Assembly: GCA_037833965.1 (NCBI GenBank)
Contig: AP031355.1
Coordinates: forward strand, 9,635,501 to 9,699,500
Direction: 5' to 3'
DNA from: Marchantia polymorpha subsp. ruderalis
Taxonomy: Eukaryota > Streptophyta > Marchantiopsida > Marchantiales > Marchantiaceae
DNA length: 64,000 nt
The notes beneath the pieces were generated by a model. The model was not told the DNA's origin, did no database searches, and saw only the letters and a program-made list of their open reading frames with translations. Both the position numbers and the translations under genes were made by a program. Positions within the stretch are counted from its first letter, which is position 1; every line of letters starts with the position of its first letter. Shown here in pieces: positions 56,068 to 64,000 of the stretch.

Positions 56068-57041
56068 GGTTCTTTCCCATCAGAAGTATAGATCAGGAAC
56101 CCATTTCCTTTGCGTGTTTGTGTCCTTGAGTTCTGTCACCACGCACGAGGAGTTACAACTTAGCGTTCCGCATTTTGTAGCTGAAGGCCTTCGGCCGAAT
56201 GTTCAGAGCTAGTACATTGGTTAGAGACTTGAGTAGTTCGGATCTGCACCTGCGGGTGACTGCCGATGCTCAGAGCCAGTGACTAGTTAGATACTTGAAC
56301 AGTTTCGCCCCTACACCTTCGAGTGTTTCTTTCTGATTGTACTCCTTGGGATTTTTCCCCTGAATGCCAAAGTGAAGTTTTGCTACTTCGTGTAAGCCTT
56401 GGTTGTAAATTCAGGTTACGCTGCAGCAGGTGCCTTGAGGGTAACCCCTGTAGTATTTCTGGGAATGACAAGTGCCTGAGAATTAAAACTCTTCAATAGA
56501 CTGTTGTTGTGTTACTGGAATGTTTCACAGTGAGTCCTTCAGTGCGGACCTGTGTTCTCTGCGCGTTTTGTGAGTTGAGAGTGTTGTTCACCGCGTAGGA
56601 GTGACTTCGATCCGAAGTAGGCAATCCAAACCGGGTTTCCTACACTAGCAGCAAGCTAGTGGAAGTGTTGTAAAAGCCGGAGTTGGAAGTCACTGCCCGC
56701 AGCTTTGCCGAGTGTGCTCGCGAGAGACTTTCCCCCTGAAATCTTGAAGTAGAGGTCCTAACGGATCTCTGGGTTGTGTTTCTGTAGTTTCAGGTGTGTG
56801 TGTGTGTGTGTGTGTGTGTTACGCTGCACTGTGCGACCTCCGAGTGCGCTCCGAGTGGACACTTGCAGTATTTCTGGGAGTGACAGTTGCCTGAGAATTC
56901 AAACTCCTCAATAGTCTGTTAAAACGTGACACTTTGTACCCTGTGTGTTCCTCTGTCCCTGTGGGATCGACCTTTCTACCACTATATTGCAGTTTTAGCC
57001 TTTAGTGGGTTATTACATAAGAAGCCGACAACTTCTTTTTT

Positions 57042-57059
57042 TGGCGCCGCTGCCGGGGA
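57042..57059 (+). other. Primer-binding site of element D
   Basis: TGGCGCCGCTGCCGGGGA, tRNA-Asp-like, 24 nt after the LTR end. It is identical to that of A and B. Confidence 0.85.
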
Positions 57060-57105
57060 CAGTTGCGTCAACACCGGGGTTTTTACGAGCAGCCATGCTC
57101 GGTGA

Positions 57106-59937
57106 ATGTCGACTGGGGCTGGCGGGAGCAACCTAAGTGCTAGAGCTGTCCGCAAGTTCCGACGAGATTCAGAGAAGGCCGTGGAAGAGACACGGCGTCA
57201 AAACAAGAAAACACCAAAAAGAGTACCTAAGCCTAGTTCGGCCGACATCCTTGGGGAACCTACCCCCGACGACTCGGAACCAAACTTGGTGCTTACAGTT
57301 CTACTAGATATTCCTTGCACGGACCCGCCTAGTGAAGTAGAACCGACCGCCCGAGAACCGTCGACAGACACACCGATGGCGGACGGACAAGCCAATGTGC
57401 GGCTACCTCAGCCGATTACTAAACATTCCTACCCGAAGTACAAAGGGAGTGGGGATGACGACGATGCAGATTCATACATCAAGTTGTTCGAGTCGGTGTC
57501 TATTGCCAATCGCGAGATCGCAGACGACGACCGACTAAGGATCTTTCCAAGCCTTCTGCGGAAGAAAGCGAGGAGTTGGTACAATCACGAGAGCATCGAT
57601 CCGACTGGGTTGACAACATGGGCCCAGCTGAAGGAGAAGTTCCTTCGCCGCTTCCGCGAGCTCGGCTACGACAGCCGGGTTTTGACAAAGTTACGTAATT
57701 TGCAGCGAGAGAAGAAGGAGAGTCTGCGTGACTACACTGAGAGATTTCTGGACCTCCTTGACAGAATACCGAAAACAGGACCAGGGTCCCCTTTCTCGGT
57801 ACAACAAGCTGTGGATTGGTACGTGACCGGTTTAACTCGGGAGATGGAGACTTTTTGCCGACGCAGCAAGTGCGACACTATTGAGGACGTGATTGCATCG
57901 GCAGAAGCCTTCGAAACTTCCACTCTCAACCGAAGAGGGAGAGAGAGACGGGAGTCAAAGGAGCGAAAACCGAAGGGAGGGCGAAGACGGCGTAGAGGTA
58001 CAACTCCGTCATCGGAGGAATCGTCTTCGGACGAGAACCGTTCCTCATCCGAAGAAGAGGAAACCTCATCGTCGGAGGAGGAGAAGAAGAGGAAGAAGCA
58101 TAGGTCAGCGAAGAAAAAGGGCATCCGACGAGTGACTACGGACAGAGCGCCGGGAGATATAGCTTCGAAGATGGAGACCCTTGTGAAGGACTTCGCCGAT
58201 CTCAAAGTTCAAGTGGTAGGCGGGCATGATCGCCGAAAATCACCCGGGAGAGTGCGAGCGAACTTATGGTGTACTACGTGCGGGGCGGTGGGACATGCAA
58301 ACACCGAGTGCCTTACCACCCGTCCGTCATATCCAGTCAACGCAGTAGAGTGGGCACAACCGTACTATGGAGAGCACCCTCAGTACTATGGAGAGGCTAG
58401 CGAAGAGACAGCCTACGCCGTCCAGTCGGTTCCTACCCCTCCTGCAGTTTCAGCAATGCAAGTCCCACGATATATTCCGGTGGATCGGGCCACTACAGTA
58501 CCCGTGAGGCGGAGAGCACCTCCAGGGACGTTTGACCCACCGCCACCGCGAGCTTGTTATAATTGCGGGGAAGTTGGGCACTTCTCACCGCAGTGTCCCC
58601 ATCCAAAAAGGCGAAACGATTATGCTCCGACATGTAGTAATTGCAAGAAGGTCGGGCACACTGCGCCAGAGTGTGATCAGCCGCCAGTCCCTCGGCCAGC
58701 GGTACGATTTGTGAACACTCCTGCCAAGGAGGACGTGCAAGTTAACCAGGTCGAAGTAGGTTCAGACGGGGATGGCGAAGACGAAGAATGGCCGGCCGAA
58801 GAGGTTATGTGCGCACGGGTCAAAACTCGTAGTTCCAAGAAATCGAAGGAGCAAGAGCGTGACACTCGCAAGCACGAACGGAGAACCGACGACCGGACGG
58901 GAAAAGGAAAGGAGAAGACATCCAGCAAGTCCGACTTGCGACCTGCTCGGAAGTCTTCGGCTACGCGAGAGGCACCAGCAGTGCGCCCCCAGACAGCAGT
59001 CGAGGACGAGCCAGTGCGCCTACTGAAACGTGACTATGCTCCGGATATCCGCAACGAGGTAGTCAACCTGTTGCAGGAAGCGATCCGCACTCAAAAGGAC
59101 CCACCGCGGCCAGACTTGACCTCCTCCCTTGGGGCGAAGTTAGCAGCCACCGTGGAACCTCGCAGAGCGTCGCCGACCCCGATGACCCAACGCGCCCACT
59201 ATGACTTGGTCGAAGATCTCGGGAGTCGAAAAGTGAACATCACGTTCAAGCAGCTCTTGGAGGACAATAAGACGTATCGGAGAATGTTGATGCTTTCGCT
59301 ACGGCATCCGCGCAAGCCGCGCGCATCCACATCCTCTCAAGTATATCAAGTGGAGAGCGAAGACCAAGGGCCACCCGAGATCGATGTGGAAATAGCAGGG
59401 TGTTGTGTACGCAGAGTGCCAATCGACTCTGGATCAGGAGTCAACATAATGACGGAGGATACAGCGAGAGCCTTGGGGTTCAGTCAATACGAACCCTCGA
59501 AGCGTGTGTTGAGATTAGCGGATCAGACGCGGAGAATGCCTGCAGGTATGCTGCGCAATGTCAAGACAACCATCGGGGGTGCGGACTTTCGGTTGACGTA
59601 TATCATCCTTCAACCGATGATGAAGCAGGGCTATGACGTTCTGCTCGGGCGACCATGGCTATATGGTGCACAAGTCAGATGTGATTGGCGAAGACATCGC
59701 CTTAAGTTTCCTCATCCTTCGGAACCGACCAAAACCATTACGGTGCCCTGGAATAGGGTCAGGCACGAAGGAGAGACCCCATCGACAAGTGCAGGTTACA
59801 CATCGGGCGAGGACAGTGAGTCGACCGCGCGATCGGATTCCAGTGGTACCGAATCCGATTACTTCGTGGGATTCGTTGCCTGCTGTTCGGTGGGAGAAGA
59901 AGAAGAGCCGGAAGCGATTCAGCCGGAAGACGAATAG
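57106..59937 (+). CDS. gag-pro: Gag-protease polyprotein of element D, intact (943 aa)
   Basis: This builds the particle and cuts the polyproteins. The ATG at 57106 is 46 nt after the PBS and is overlapped by a 13-codon upstream frame. The gag helical block covers about residues 105-260, followed by an Arg/Ser/Glu-rich spacer. CCHC knuckles start near residues 389, 484 and 510; the first is about 90 residues away from the pair. The aspartic protease follows with D-S-G-S-G at about residue 774 and the block LLGRPWL near 850. The tail is Ser/Glu-rich. At codon 724 it has Tyr where element A has a stop. It ends at a UAG in a leaky context, so a fraction should continue into RT. Confidence 0.93.
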   Translation: MSTGAGGSNLSARAVRKFRRDSEKAVEETRRQNKKTPKRVPKPSSADILGEPTPDDSEPNLVLTVLLDIPCTDPPSEVEPTAREPSTDTPMADGQANVRLPQPITKHSYPKYKGSGDDDDADSYIKLFESVSIANREIADDDRLRIFPSLLRKKARSWYNHESIDPTGLTTWAQLKEKFLRRFRELGYDSRVLTKLRNLQREKKESLRDYTERFLDLLDRIPKTGPGSPFSVQQAVDWYVTGLTREMETFCRRSKCDTIEDVIASAEAFETSTLNRRGRERRESKERKPKGGRRRRRGTTPSSEESSSDENRSSSEEEETSSSEEEKKRKKHRSAKKKGIRRVTTDRAPGDIASKMETLVKDFADLKVQVVGGHDRRKSPGRVRANLWCTTCGAVGHANTECLTTRPSYPVNAVEWAQPYYGEHPQYYGEASEETAYAVQSVPTPPAVSAMQVPRYIPVDRATTVPVRRRAPPGTFDPPPPRACYNCGEVGHFSPQCPHPKRRNDYAPTCSNCKKVGHTAPECDQPPVPRPAVRFVNTPAKEDVQVNQVEVGSDGDGEDEEWPAEEVMCARVKTRSSKKSKEQERDTRKHERRTDDRTGKGKEKTSSKSDLRPARKSSATREAPAVRPQTAVEDEPVRLLKRDYAPDIRNEVVNLLQEAIRTQKDPPRPDLTSSLGAKLAATVEPRRASPTPMTQRAHYDLVEDLGSRKVNITFKQLLEDNKTYRRMLMLSLRHPRKPRASTSSQVYQVESEDQGPPEIDVEIAGCCVRRVPIDSGSGVNIMTEDTARALGFSQYEPSKRVLRLADQTRRMPAGMLRNVKTTIGGADFRLTYIILQPMMKQGYDVLLGRPWLYGAQVRCDWRRHRLKFPHPSEPTKTITVPWNRVRHEGETPSTSAGYTSGEDSESTARSDSSGTESDYFVGFVACCSVGEEEEPEAIQPEDE

Positions 59938-59943
59938 CAATTA
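59935..59943 (+). promoter_or_regulatory. UAG-CAA-UUA readthrough signal of element D
   Basis: The same nonamer as at 7018-7026. Gag-pro (frame of 57106) and pol (frame of 59947) are in the same phase, and this is the only stop between them. It matches the CAR-YYA rule for leaky UAG in tobamoviruses. Confidence 0.7.
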
Positions 59944-62778
59944 ACTGTGGGACTGGGAAGGAGTGAGACGAGTCACACCGAGGGCATTGTCGACCCTAGT
60001 GACTGTCACGAAGTACAACTCAGTCCCGGCAAGTGCTTGAAGGTATCAAGCGCAGTGAGAGGAGACGAGCTAAGGAAAGTACAGGCATTCCTTAGCCATT
60101 ATGTCGACGTCTTCGCCTGGAAGATCGAAGACATGAAGGGGATACCTGCACGGTATGGGGAACACCGTATCGATTTACTGGACGACTCAGTACCCATACG
60201 ACAGCGCCAGTATCGCCTCAACCCAAAATACTCCTTGCTAGTTAAAGAGGAGATAGATAAGTACTTGAGCGCTGGGATTATTTACCCTGTGCTCAGCAGC
60301 GCGTGGGTGTCGCCGATTGTTATCGTACCCAAGAAGTTGACGGGTAAGATACGAGTGTGTCAGGATTTCCGGAAGTTGAATGCAGCAACACGCAAGGATC
60401 ATCACCCGTTACCATTCACGGATGCCATTCTAGACCATGTTGCCGGACATGAATGTTATAGCTTCCTGGATGGGTTCTCAGGTTACAATCAGGTGTCTAT
60501 CCGTGAACAGGACAAGGATAAAACTACGTTCACAACCGACTGGAGAACTTACGCATACCACAAGATGCCCTTCGGTCTGTGCAACGCGCCTGCCACCTTT
60601 CAACGGATGATGACCAATATCTTTCAGGAACAACTGAGGAAGTTCCTGGAAATATTCATAGATGACTTCTGTGTCTTTGGGAAGCGGTCTGAACACCTAA
60701 GTCACTTGAAGCAGACCTTCGATAAATGTAGAGAGAGCAGTTTATCACTGCATCCCGAGAAGTGCTTTTTCTTCATGACTAGTGGGATCTTGTTGGGTCA
60801 CCGGGTCTCGGCAGACGACATTGCGGTGGACGTCGAGAAGGTCAAGGTTATACTCGAGCTTGAGCCACCCACGAATCTAAGAGAGCTGCGAGCATTCCTG
60901 GGTCATGTGGGCTACTACCGAAGATTCATACACATGTATGCAATACTGGCGGCGGACCTGACCAAGTTGTTGAAGAAGGACGAGCCTTATGCTTGGGGTG
61001 CGAACCAGCAGTCAGCATTTGAGGCTCTGAAAGCAAAACTCACGACTGCTCCCGTACTAAGGAGTCCAGACTGGAATCGACCATTCCATGTTTACGTTGA
61101 CACCTCGGCATTCGCCATCGGTGTAGTACTGAGTCAAAAGGATGACAACAAAAAGGACTACCCGATCTACTTCGCGAGCCGACAGCTGTCTCTAGCAGAG
61201 CGGAAGTACACCACGACGGAGAGAGAAGCGTTGGGGATGGTGTACTCCTGTAAAAAGTTCCGTCACTACCTAATCTGCTACGAGTTTGTGTTCCATGTGG
61301 ACCACTACGCATTGCAACACCTAGTCAAGAAAGCCGACCTATCCGGTCGAATCGCCCGGTGGGTGTTGTTACTACAAGAGTTCACCTACACAGTCCAGAC
61401 CAGGAAAGGGGTGCACCACGAAAATGCGGATTACTTGTCCCGATTATGGACACAGCCGACAGAGGAGGAATTGGTGGACGATTTTCCAGATGAAGAGTTA
61501 TTTCAGTTGTCTGCAGGACATGAGTCCCGCTATGCCGACCTGTATCGATATCTGCTAACCCTCCAGTGTCCCGAAGGCATGGATTTGGAACAGCGAACTG
61601 TCTTTATTCATAAGGCAGGCCCGTACCAACTCCAGCAGGGGGTTTTGTTCAAGAAGATGGCAGATGAGCGCTTATGCAGATGCCTGGAGGAATCAGAGGT
61701 ACCAAGAATAGTGAGTGCGATGCATACAGAGGAGGCGGGTGGACACTATGCCACCAGGAACACGGTCACAAAGATCCTAAATGCGGGGTATTGGTGGCCG
61801 ACCATGTTTAAGGATGTTCTCGATTACATCCGCAAGTGCGACAGTTGCCAGAGGACGGGGAGACCGACGCCTACAACACGCTGGCCCCTGACTCCCATCA
61901 TGCCTCTAGCACCTTTCGAAAAGTGGGGTATTGACTTTGTAGGGCCGATACAACCGGTGACTAGAAGTACACGAAGGCGCTACATTCTGGTAGCAACGGA
62001 CTACGCCACCAAAATGGTAGAGGCCCGGGCCACCAGAAGGGATGATGCTGCCACAGTGGCAGCATTCTTGTTTGAGTCGATCATCACACGCTACGGATGT
62101 CCCTTAGAGCTAGTCAGCGACCGGGGCACGCATTTTCTGAATCAGATCATCGAAGATCTGACACGGTACTTCCACATCAAGCACCGGAAGACTACTCCAT
62201 ACAATCCCAAGGCAAATGGACTGACGGAGAAGTCCAATGGTCTGCTGTGTAAAATACTACTCAAGGTCACGGTGAATCACGCTCACGACTGGGATACGAA
62301 GCTAGCAGCCGCTCTATGGGCGTACCGCACAGCTGAGAAGATCACGACCAAACAGACACCATACTTTCTGGTGTATGGGCAACACCCGATCCTCCCGATC
62401 GAATTTGAAGTACCCACCCAACGAACGTTGGATTTGCAGAGGATGGGCGCAGAGGAGAGTCAGCTCTACAGGTTACAGGAGGTCACGCTGCTGGATGAGA
62501 GGAGAAGAGACGCCGAAGATCGCACCAGGAAAATCCAGCTCCGCCGAAAGGAGAGATACGATAAAAAGATCAAACCGGTACTCCTGCAGGCGGGTGATTT
62601 GGCATTGCTCTACGACAACAGGCATGCCAGATTCCCAGGCAAACTGCACCTAAGGTGGATGGGACCTTACAGGGTTGTCGAAGTCTTCCCGAATGGATCC
62701 ATCCAACTTGCGGACCTGGCCGGCGATTTGTTAGGCACCCGAGTGAACGGGTGGCGGTTGAAGAAATACTACATGTGA
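59938..62778 (+). CDS. pol: RT-RNaseH-integrase polyprotein of element D, intact
   Basis: Continues gag-pro in frame after the UAG. No ATG is near the start; the first possible non-AUG codon is GTG at 59947. It carries the same motifs as the A copy: LDGFSGY and F-I-D-D in RT, an RNase H with TEREALG, an H-H-C-C finger, a D,D35E integrase core, and a GPY/F-like end without chromodomain. It differs from A in only scattered residues, some of which look like repairs of A changes (for example Arg-Thr-Ala-Glu here against Arg-Ile-Ala-Glu in A). It is likely active if expressed. Confidence 0.94.
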   Translation, partial: QLTVGLGRSETSHTEGIVDPSDCHEVQLSPGKCLKVSSAVRGDELRKVQAFLSHYVDVFAWKIEDMKGIPARYGEHRIDLLDDSVPIRQRQYRLNPKYSLLVKEEIDKYLSAGIIYPVLSSAWVSPIVIVPKKLTGKIRVCQDFRKLNAATRKDHHPLPFTDAILDHVAGHECYSFLDGFSGYNQVSIREQDKDKTTFTTDWRTYAYHKMPFGLCNAPATFQRMMTNIFQEQLRKFLEIFIDDFCVFGKRSEHLSHLKQTFDKCRESSLSLHPEKCFFFMTSGILLGHRVSADDIAVDVEKVKVILELEPPTNLRELRAFLGHVGYYRRFIHMYAILAADLTKLLKKDEPYAWGANQQSAFEALKAKLTTAPVLRSPDWNRPFHVYVDTSAFAIGVVLSQKDDNKKDYPIYFASRQLSLAERKYTTTEREALGMVYSCKKFRHYLICYEFVFHVDHYALQHLVKKADLSGRIARWVLLLQEFTYTVQTRKGVHHENADYLSRLWTQPTEEELVDDFPDEELFQLSAGHESRYADLYRYLLTLQCPEGMDLEQRTVFIHKAGPYQLQQGVLFKKMADERLCRCLEESEVPRIVSAMHTEEAGGHYATRNTVTKILNAGYWWPTMFKDVLDYIRKCDSCQRTGRPTPTTRWPLTPIMPLAPFEKWGIDFVGPIQPVTRSTRRRYILVATDYATKMVEARATRRDDAATVAAFLFESIITRYGCPLELVSDRGTHFLNQIIEDLTRYFHIKHRKTTPYNPKANGLTEKSNGLLCKILLKVTVNHAHDWDTKLAAALWAYRTAEKITTKQTPYFLVYGQHPILPIEFEVPTQRTLDLQRMGAEESQLYRLQEVTLLDERRRDAEDRTRKIQLRRKERYDKKIKPVLLQAGDLALLYDNRHARFPGKLHLRWMGPYRVVEVFPNGSIQLADLAGDLLGTRVNGWRLKKYYM

Positions 62779-62802
62779 GTGTTCGCGTGGGCGCTCACAA
62801 TT

Positions 62803-62813
62803 GAGGAGGGGGG
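62803..62813 (+). other. Polypurine tract of element D
   Basis: GAGGAGGGGGG followed by CA and the LTR TG at 62816, the same as in A. Confidence 0.88.
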
Positions 62814-62815
62814 CA

Positions 62816-64000
62816 TGTGGTACCCCACTTTTGGCAATTTTGAGGAAATTAAAACATTTTTGAAAAAACTGTACCCTGGCAGCATGGTAAATAGCCTTCG
62901 GTACATCAAAACAGAGTGAATCCGGAAGATCGCGGGGATTCTCGAGGGATCTTGTAGAATCTGGGATTTGGGGTGCCGCAGCAAGGACAGGCACCACCCT
63001 CCCTGTGAGCTCCGCAGTTAGGATCTCTACGGCGCAAGGCGCAAAACCCGCCTTCGGAGGTTGCGTCCGCGGCTGTAGGGAAACCCCCGTAATTAGGTAA
63101 ACCCTCGGGCGCCTTGACCAAGTTAGGGTCCCGTTGGAAAGAGCTCGACGCGCTGATTCTAACGAGCCCAAGAACGCTTGGAACGGACGAGGACTTAGGG
63201 AGTTATCGCTACTGGAAGAAACGGAGGCGGTCGCCTACGGCGGAAGGAGTTCGCCACCGGCGCGAATTCCGCCTACGCGGAAGGGGGATTCAAGTTTGTC
63301 CTATGCACGGACGAAGGCGTTCGCCTGTGCACAGGCGAAGTAGGGTTAGGGAAGGCGCGAAGTCCGCCTACGCACAGGCGTTCGCCTGTGCACAGGCACT
63401 TCGGCGTCGGCGGAAAATCCGCCTTGGGCCCTAGAAATGCGCCTTGTGAGGTAGAAAGTGTACGGCGCCTTCCGCACCAGCGCAGCGCCGCGTACGTCGG
63501 AAGAGCCGCCAGAGTAATCCAATAGGTACGGACCGTGCGGACGGCACGGGTGGATGCGCTCTTGGACGGACGGAGTTGCGGCGGCGGAAGCGCCGACGGA
63601 GAGACAAGGAACGGACAGACTGGACGGAGACGGCTGACCACGGTCAACGCCTTCCGCGCCAGCGCAGCGCCGCGGACGGAATTCGCCTGCGCACAGGCGA
63701 ACGCCTGTGCACAGGAGGATGTTCAAGTTCCGCGCCGGCGGAGAATCCGCCGAGGCCCCTGCCTGCGCACAGGCAGGAGTTGAATTTTTGTCCGACATGC
63801 GGACACACGCGTCAAGGCGGAAGGAGATTGGCCGAGGGACGGTACGAACAAGTGTACCGCGCAAGGCGGAAAACTCGCCTTCGGCGCTACGCCCCCATGT
63901 CCGCAGGGCGACACGCTCGCGGAGTTCAAATCCGCCAATTCGAGCGTGAGAGTTTAATCGACGACGGCGGAGCGTGAAGCCGCGCGTGAGAGCGATGACC
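62816..64000 (+). repeat. 3' LTR of element D (first 1,185 bp)
   Basis: Identical to 51619-52803 except for about ten differences. It contains the palindrome-rich start of U3. The window ends about 60 bp before the expected ATG of the U3 ORF. Confidence 0.93.

Larger units (their letters stand above)
51619..57017 (+). repeat. 5' LTR of element D (type 1, 5,399 bp)
   Basis: Starts TGTGGTACCCC at 51619 and ends TTATTACA at 57017, 24 nt before the PBS. It has the U3 palindrome cluster, the U3 ORF with one early stop, the core promoter at 56039 and a long (TG)n run near 56795-56818. Confidence 0.93.
51619..64000 (+). mobile_element. Element D: best-preserved copy, 3' LTR runs off the window
   Basis: 5' LTR 51619-57017, PBS 57042-57059, gag-protease 57106-59937, leaky UAG, pol to 62778, polypurine tract 62803-62813, and 3' LTR from 62816. 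It is inserted in the U3 ORF of LTR E; TGTTC (51614-51618) is the left target duplication. The first 1.18 kb of the two LTRs differ at only about ten places by eye, so the insertion is young. Gag-pro and pol are fully open, so this copy is the candidate autonomous element, unless the LTR protein is required in cis. Full length would be about 16.6 kb. Confidence 0.93.

Noticed and set aside
1..64000. tRNA or rRNA genes
   Set aside because: None seen on reading; the only tRNA-related sequences are the primer-binding sites.

Overview
The window is a block of nuclear DNA from a land plant, dominated by nested LTR retrotransposons. The evidence is Ty3/gypsy polyproteins of the plant non-chromodomain (OTA: Athila/Tat-like) type, a Ty1/copia remnant, an eight-exon plant ferric-chelate reductase gene and a plant-type UDP-glycosyltransferase relic. 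A bryophyte-grade host (liverwort or moss) is my guess from general style only.

Layout. Positions 1-27600 hold a three-deep nest of one Ty3/gypsy family. Element A (+, 1-15225, its 5' end outside the window) sits inside the gag of element B (-, 15226-22716). B sits inside the LTR of copy C (+, 22717-27600). Positions 27601-28400 are AT-rich unique DNA. Positions 28401-31203 are a solo LTR with a perfect 5-bp target duplication (CACCC). Positions 31204-42700 are a lower-copy island with an apparently intact ferric reductase gene (32984-36194), a broken UGT (37326-38462) and a large imperfect inverted repeat (about 38615-42260). Positions 42702-64000 are a second nest: a copia integrase fragment holds LTR E (-), which holds solo LTR F (-), which holds solo LTR G (+). 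E was also hit by element D (+, 51619 to beyond the window), the most intact copy.

The main discovery candidate is the family itself. Its LTRs are about 5.3-5.4 kb, bounded by TGT...ACA and fixed by a primer-binding site and a polypurine tract. The U3 part of each LTR carries one sense ORF of about 1,020-1,046 codons, which ends only about 37 bp upstream of the LTR TATA box. The predicted product has a tryptophan-rich N-terminal domain, a long disordered Pro/Ser/Arg segment, an acidic patch and a C-terminal coiled coil. Three LTR copies (in A, B and C) are open from ATG to stop. In the genomic RNA this ORF would lie 3' of integrase, inside the LTR, a layout comparable to U3-encoded genes of some animal retroviruses but not one I know from plant gypsy elements.

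Gag-protease and RT-RNaseH-integrase are in the same frame, separated by one UAG in the context UAG-CAA-UUA. That is the tobamovirus-type leaky stop, so pol is probably made by readthrough. A second class of LTR (F, G and the solo LTR at 28401) shares the TATA-R-U5 end but has a different, ORF-less U3 built of tandem repeats, so U3 modules appear to be exchanged.
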